Shown in pieces: positions 52,701-60,700 of a stretch of 64,000 bases of DNA. The first letter of the stretch is position 1, and every line of letters starts with the position of its first letter. The notes under the pieces were generated by a model that worked only from the letters and a program-made list of their open reading frames with translations, made no database searches and had not been told where the DNA came from. Location of the stretch: NCBI GenBank assembly GCA_051294375.1, contig CM119264.1, positions 19,723,590-19,787,589 on the forward strand, read 5' to 3'. Source of the DNA: Paraspadella gotoi. Taxonomy: Eukaryota; Chaetognatha. The position numbers and the translations under genes are program-made.

Positions 52701-55700
52701 TTACATAAATGTTTATTAGGATAATGTTGTTCGTTCCTCACTTTTAGAATTTTAATTAAAGTTAAATTTAAAAATTTTACTATGCCTTAGTAGCCACTAA
52801 TGTATAAAATTAAAAAGTAAATTTACCAAAGTATTTTTATTAGTTTTTATTTTTATGCTTTATATGCTAAATTTAAATTTTCTAAAATTTTATTATTTTC
52901 ACATCACTCTAATGTTTATTGTGTTTTTGCTTTTTCTTTTTCTCACCATGCTTCAGTTTGATTTGTAGAGCTAGATAATATATTCATACAAAATTTCATT
53001 GAAAACTTATTCTTTTTTAAAAAGGCGAATTTTTTATTATTAAGCCTTTTGACCTCTTTTTAAACAAAAACAAAATAATTAGGTAATAGAGTTATAATTA
53101 TATTTATTTTGATTTTAAAATACAAATATGCTGGCTAAATAACTGTTTTTTGTTAAAATTCTCGATCTGTTTTAAACCGGAAGTGGTTTGTGCAAAAAGT
53201 GGCTCTGAAAATCCATAAAGAGCAATCGGGGAAATTTTTTATGGTGATATTCGTTTTCTTCACTAAATTTGGCATAAGAAACTTTGCAAGAACCTAGAAC
53301 TTATAAAATTGTTTGATATTTCTGGGAGAACTATTAGACAGATAACTTTTTTAAGCTATCTGAATCTGTTCTAAAAAACTAAAATTTAGTGAAAAAAAGT
53401 TGTTTATCCAAAAATAAATTTTAAAAAATTAATCACTAGGGTATAATACCATATTAGAAATTGGAATTTTTTTTTCTTTCTATTAAAAGTTTTCTTAATG
53501 TTTAAATTTTCATTTGAGCAGTTACTCACTTAAAATATTTGACTCACACCATTGAGTCCGGCTACCCCTGAAAGTTCAGGTTTCTAAAGGTGACGCTTTT
53601 TTTTCGCTCATTTCCTCTCTGATATCAGTTAATTAAAACAAATTAGCTTCTCTTCATACTATGGAAGACAGAGATAGGAAGTTGAAAGTAAGAAAGATCG
53701 TTGATATTTATAATTTTTTTAACAGTTCCTCCAATGTTTGAAATACCATTATTAGAAAAATTAGAAGCAGCTTGTGAAGAAACTTTTACTTTTGAAGTAA
53801 AAGTTATAGGCATTCCGTCTCCAGATATAACTTGGCTCAAGGTAATTGATTGTAATTTAGAATTTCTTATGGCCGTATTCACCATCTTCCTCTCTATTAC
53901 TTCTTAATTTATAAACTTTTTTATTCGCTGTAATACATACTCTATTTTATATATTAAGGATTTATCGTTTTATCTTTTTATCGTCTTAACTGTCAAATTG
54001 TGTCTTTTATTTCAGAAAAAAATATATAATAAAGATAAAATGTAATGTTTAAAACCAACTAATAAATATTTTTTATAGGATGATAAACCAGTAAAACGAC
54101 CTAAGGAAAGAGAAGAAGAGGAAGTGACTTTTGAAAATCCCGAAATTGGCTTGCATAAAATGACAATTACAAAGATCTGTGAAAAAGATGCGGGAAAATA
54201 TAGGTACGTTGCTTTAAGGTATTGAAATCTGAAGTATTTTCTAATCTAATAGCCAAATGGCTGCGGTCATAGGTTAGTAGTGAATACGCGACTCTCCGTC
54301 ATTTTGTTGATCTTGATCTCGACTTTATCTAAACTCGTTCGGATCTGCTTATCGCAGATTCCGACTCTATCATTCACTTTGTTGGTCTGTCGGTCCCATA
54401 CAGTTAGATTATTACATTAGATTACATTGCAGATGGACGTAAGGACATAATTTTTTAATAGATTGGTATTGAATTAATCATGTTTTTTTTATTTTCCCTC
54501 AATCGGAAAAGTATTAATCAATTAATCAACCGATTAATCAATCAATCGTTTGATTACCGCTAAACTAAGTTTAAAGGATCGTAGGCTGATGCGGCATTGT
54601 TTGTTCACACTAGTTCCTCATGCAGGGACTGCGCAAACACTTATTTTGTTATTGATTTTTTTTAGTGTAAAAGCAACTAATAAGTGTGGAAAAGCGGACT
54701 CAACTGGTAGTTTGATCGTTGGAAGCCCACCTGAGATCAAATCATGTTTCAAGGATATTGTTCTAAAAGAAGGAGAAAGCGTTAAGCTTGAGCTTGAAGT
54801 TTTTGGTATACCTACTCCGGAAGTAAATTGGTATCATCGAGACGAACCAATTGAAAAAAATAAAAGATACCAAGTAAGTCATTTTAAAGAATAAACCTAA
54901 AAAGGAGTTGAAATTAAATTTTATTTGGGTTCAGCCGGATCAAAATACTGGAAGCAAATTCAAACATAGCATTACAATCAGCAAAGCTTGCTCAGACGAT
55001 GATGGGTTTTTTAAAGTGATCGTTAAAAACAAATTTGGAACAAAAGAACATCAAGCTAAATTGGGTTGTCTGAAACCTCCGAAGATTACTGAATCACATA
55101 AAGATGTTGGTTGTGGCGTAGGGAAGTCAACCACCCTTCATTGTGTAATTGACGGTAAGTTTTAAATGTTAAGCCAATGTGACTAAAAATAAGCGTTAAG
55201 TTGATATATTTCATGAGCATTAGACACATTTGAATCCGACAAAGTTTTAATTAGATAACCAGTCTGAGTATCATTCTGTTCGTTTTTCCAAGCTCTTTTT
55301 AACTAAAAAAGTTTTATTTAAAAAAAAAACTTTTGCGCCCGAGCCAGGGGTGTTGAAGAGTCAAAATATGGAATTCACCATTTTTTAGTATTTTTTAGCT
55401 TTTTCTAGTTATTTTTTTTAATATAATAATCTTTAATCAAGTTAATTACTTCTGATAATGATTTTAATTTATCCTATTTAACTGTTTTTAAAACCATTCA
55501 TTAAAAAAATATTAGTTTTTAGCTTAAGCCAAGGGTGTTGAAGAGCTAAAATGTTTAAAACTTTTTTTTTAATATTTATAAATTATAGTTTATTATTTTT
55601 TTAAAGATAACCTATTTTAATAATGGTAATGAAAATATTTGATATCTTTAAATGCATTGAGGCGACTTACCACAGCTTTAAGTTAATCAATTAATTTAAT

Positions 55701-57748
55701 AATGTTTTTTAAAACTGAAAACCCCAAAAACTTCTATGATCCAAAGCAATTAATTTTAATTTTTAATCACAAAATATAATTGTTATAAGATAAAATTATT
55801 TAAATAATATTCGGATATTACTATAAAAAAAATTGTTTACTTTATTCTATATAAATATAATTATATTTATATTATAAATATAAATATAATTTTATTTAAA
55901 AAATAATTTAAAAAATGATATCTAAATATAAATTTTGTACGGATAAGAGTAATAGTTTGGTTTAACTCTATATACAAATATTTTGTTATTAAATAAAATA
56001 ATTTTTCTTTAATATACAATAATTTTTAAAAAAATAATTAATTGTTTTTTATTTTTTTCATTAAATAATTGTTTAACAAGGTTTTGTTTTTCTCACTAAA
56101 TCTAAAAACACAAGGAAAAGAAAGTTATGGTTTATAAAAGATTCATTAAAAATAACTACCTCTTATAGTCCGATTCATATATTTAAATTAATTCATAAAT
56201 TCATTAATTAATTTACTTGATTAGTAAATTATTAACAAGTTTAAATTATAAACATTGTATTGAACTTGTTTATTGCATTTTTAGATCTATAAAAAAAATT
56301 TATATTAACAAAAAAATTTAATAAATTTGTTAACAATTTTATTTTTATCGTTGTTAACAAATTCATTAAATTTTCTTTGTAATCTCTAAACAACAAAAAA
56401 GAAATAATCAAACAATGAATATGTTAACAAATATTTTTTTAATAAAAAAGTTTTTCTAAATACTAAATTAAAATTTTTAATTAAAATATAAATCATTTCT
56501 ATCCTAGCATCCCACGTAAGTCCCTCCCCTAGCCCTAACCTCCGCTTCGCGTCCAAGGCCAAGCATGAACCTTGAACCTATCATCGGCCATAAAACTTTT
56601 CCCATCTGTAACTTTCCAGTTGGGTATATCTACAACAACCTTGTTGATCATAATGCTCACTTTTACTTATTCAACCCGAATTACAATTACCTCAAACGTT
56701 AAAACTAAACACTAACCCTTAACCTAATTTTGCTAAAATTGCCATAACTAGAACATTAGTTTCAGTTCATTAACAAAATTATTATTTTCTATGCGATATC
56801 GCATAAAATATGGATAGTGGATATCATTTGAATAATTATATCTTTGTTGTAACAATTTCATTATATGATTAAAAAATTTTATGAATTGCTTTGTTTTTAA
56901 AATAAATCTTTAAAAAAAAACTTTTTAGAAATAGGTCACAATATTTTTTAATGCTTTTAATTATAAAAAAATTAATTAACTATTTTAATTAACTTAAAAA
57001 AACATTTAAAATTTTCAAATATTTTTATTATCATGATTAAAATATGTAATCCTTAAAAAAATAATAAATTATTATTTGAAAATATTAAAAAAAACAATTT
57101 AGAAATTTTAGCTCTTTAACACCCCTGGCTTAAGCCCTAAACCAATATTTTTTGAGAATGAATGTTTTAAAAATAGTTAAATATGATAATTTAAAAGCAT
57201 TATCATTAGTAATTAACTTGATTAATGTTAAATTACTGAAAAAAGCTAAAAAATACTCATAAAAGGTGAAATTCCATATTTTGGCTCTTTAACACCCCTG
57301 GCTCGGGCAAAAAAGTTTTTTTTTAAATAAAACTTTTTTAGTTAAAAAGAGCTTGGAAAAACGAACAGAATGACACCGAGACTGGTTGTTTATTTAAAAC
57401 ATTGTCGGATTCAAATGTGTCTAATGAGCATCCATCTATTTGTAGTATAGAAAATTTAAAGAAGCAAAACTCAATAGTTAAACATAATTTTTGTTTTTAG
57501 TCGGATCTCCTTTCAGCAGATCCTGACTCTATAATTCACTTTGTCGGTCCGTCGGTCCACCCCCTCAAAATTGTTGGGCAGTCACTTATATCATGTCAGA
57601 ACATCAAATTATGATAAATTATGTTAGAGAAAAAGTTTGTTTGTTTGATAACAACGATTTTTATTTACATTGGACATGTTTCGGCTCTTGCTTTAAGCCT
57701 TCATCAGCGTTTGTCTCAATAACAATTTTTTCTCTTTAACATTGAGTT

Positions 57749-57779
<31 letters not shown>

Positions 57780-60700
57780 GAGAGAGAGAGAGAAAAATAA
57801 AGCTTCCAAAACAGAACAGGACAGTGGTCAGATTGAGGACAGGTGAAGGTTAGGGGAGAGAAGAAGAGGAAAGTCCGTCCGTCCGTCCCACATTAGCAAA
57901 AAACACTAATTACTCGTGATTGGATGGATGGATTGGAATAAAATCTTGTGTGTGGGTAGGGTAGTGTGTGATTGAGCTGTATATGAAGTTTCGATGGAAT
58001 TGTCCGAGTGGAAATGAGTTTAAATGGAAAAAATTAAAAAAATAAATTTCACTATTTGAACACCAATTACTCATGAGTGGATGGGGCGATTGATTTGAAA
58101 TTTTGTATTTGGGTAGAAAAGTGTGTGATTAAACTGGAAATCAAGTTTCAATGGAAATCGTTTGAGTGGAAATGAGTTTAAATAGAAAAAACAAAGAACC
58201 TATTTCACTAATTCATTATGCTTCTTTTTATTTTAAATGTAAATGCAAGATGTATTAATTAATCAAATAATTAATCAGTTTATTAATCCATTAGTCAATT
58301 AATTAATCAATAATTAATTAATCAGTCAATTAATCAATCAAAACAAACATTTCTGATCAAATTAATTAATTAATTGCCTAATTAACTTAAATAAATTAAT
58401 TATTAATTAATTATATAATTAATTAACTTGAATTATATTAATTAATTAATTAATTACCGATAATGATCGTGGGCAGATCCGACATTGTTTGCTCAAACTT
58501 GTTAATAAGAAATTCTATCTTGATATGCACAAAAACAAAATAAGAAATGATTTGAAATGTGATTAACGATTCACGGAAAAGTTTAAAAATATGAGGCCTT
58601 ATTTTCCACAAATCTTCCCATTTCATCTTAAATTCGGGATTAAATTAGTTTTTAGGTTTAAAGATTAGGTTAGAGGTTATGGTTAACGATTAGGTTAGTG
58701 GTTAGGTTAGGGTTTAGTGACTAGGGTTTGTGTTAGGGATTAGGGTTAGGGTTAAAAATTAGGATTAAAGTTAGGGTTAAAAATTAGGTTAAGGTTAGCG
58801 ACTAGGGTTAGGAATTATATCAGAGGGTAAAATATTAAGATTAAAATCAAGTTCAGGGATTAAGGAACAGAAATGTATTTTTGTATTTTTCTTAGTTACT
58901 CTGAGCAACTAATAATGATTTAAGGAATATCTAAGTAAAAATATATGGCAAAATATTGAATAATATTGTATACATGCATTCATCGTCAATCGGTTCATCT
59001 TTTACTTATTTAAAATGTTTTTTGGTTGCGCCCAAATGTAGAAATATATATTTTTTTAATCAGGCATGCCGATTCCTAAAGCTTATTGGTTTAAAGATGG
59101 CAAACAGATTGCTGATCAACCAGGAAAATATCAGACGAAACAGGATGGAATGGTAAGTACTATTTAAGAGTAAAGATTTCAGATGAAAAATAAATTGTTA
59201 TATTTGTTTTTACAGAATTATTTTTTAACAATTGAAAATGTGGAAGAGAGTGATTTTGGGAATTACATCTGTCGTGCGGAGAGTGAAGCTGGATTAGATG
59301 AATGCCAGGGAATAATTTCGAAGCGAAGTAAGTTTATAATCTATTTTTTATCGTTACAATCGCTTGCGCTTGCAACGATTGGTGACGATGGTCCCAAAAC
59401 TAACTTAATGAAATAATTTTTAAAAAAGAGTTATATTTCTTTATATCATTTTTTTATGACAAAAACAAATCTGAAATTTTAACATTTATTGGATGAGTAC
59501 TATTTATAAATATGGCCTAATGCGTAAATTAAAAAAATTATAATAACATTTTTTTATATATAAATGTTCATTAGTATAATGTTGTTCTTTCCTCACTTTT
59601 AAAATTTTAAACTTAAATTTAAATTTTTACTACGCCTTACTCGGCATAGACTAGTGCCTGCATTCGAGCTTCTTGGTCTTCCAGAGTGAGGACTGAGGAG
59701 TCATGTCAAATGATTTTGATTTGTTGTATCGCAGTAAGAATTTTGCAATGGTGTAAAGACTGAGTGCAAGTCTATTGCTGATAAATTGTTGAGTCTTTTG
59801 CTCTATTCTGAGAGCTACACCTTTATTAACCAAATTTTAAAAAATAACTAAATAAAAACAAATAACTCGATACCAAGAATGGTGGAAGAGGTAGTGATTT
59901 ATTTGCCTGTAAATTCTAAACGATTTGAGCTAATGAAATAATAATATCAATTTTTAAATTTTCTGATTTTTTAAAAATCAAACAAGTTTTTGATATATTG
60001 AATAGATATATTGAAGAGACAATAATTATTGATATATGTTAGGGACAGAACCGTTCAATATAAGCAGTCCCTGAGCTTCGGAGCAGGATGTAACACCATG
60101 TTACAGGCGGGTTAAGCGCCCCGTCCCTCTTAACTGCTAAGCGGACACCGGGCTAGAACCCCGGACCTTTGGGTTGGGAGGCGAATGACTTGCCTCCGGC
60201 ACCAATGGCCGCTGATAAACGGTTGGTGGATTTTAGTCCACCATAATATGCTCCACGAAAATAAAAATGTGATATACTTTTTGCCTAGATGGTACTAATC
60301 TATTTTTGTAAATTAATTTTATCAATTAGGTTTTATTTTAAAAACTTATTAGCGTATTCCAAGGGATTTTCTCATAAAATAGTCTATTTTGAGTAAAAGA
60401 GGATGTCGGATCTAGTTCGTTGGCAAAAATGCCTTTGCTATGGCTCTCTCTGGTAATTTTTCACACCATTTTGATATTTATATTTTGGTCCGGGTATTAG
60501 TGTTGAGTTCATTACATCCTTCCTCTATCCCTAACCCTAAACTCAATCTCAACCATAACAAAAATATAATGAAATCATATTGTATATTAGTGTGAAGTGA
60601 AAGTTTGGAATCGAAATTTAGCAATTATATCTTGAAAATTATCATATTAGTGAATACTAATCTATAATTATTTTTTTTATAACTATTGTATCCCAGTCAG

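Larger units (their letters stand above)
57496..58503 (+). mobile_element. HINE-like copy L interrupted by a Penelope-type fragment
   Basis: Hairpin at 57499-57530, split at about 57623. Family sequence resumes at (GTCC)n 57871, continues through three units and TTAATTAATCA tracts and ends GGGCAGATCCGACATTGTTT and CAAACTTGTT at 58503. Confidence 0.78.
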
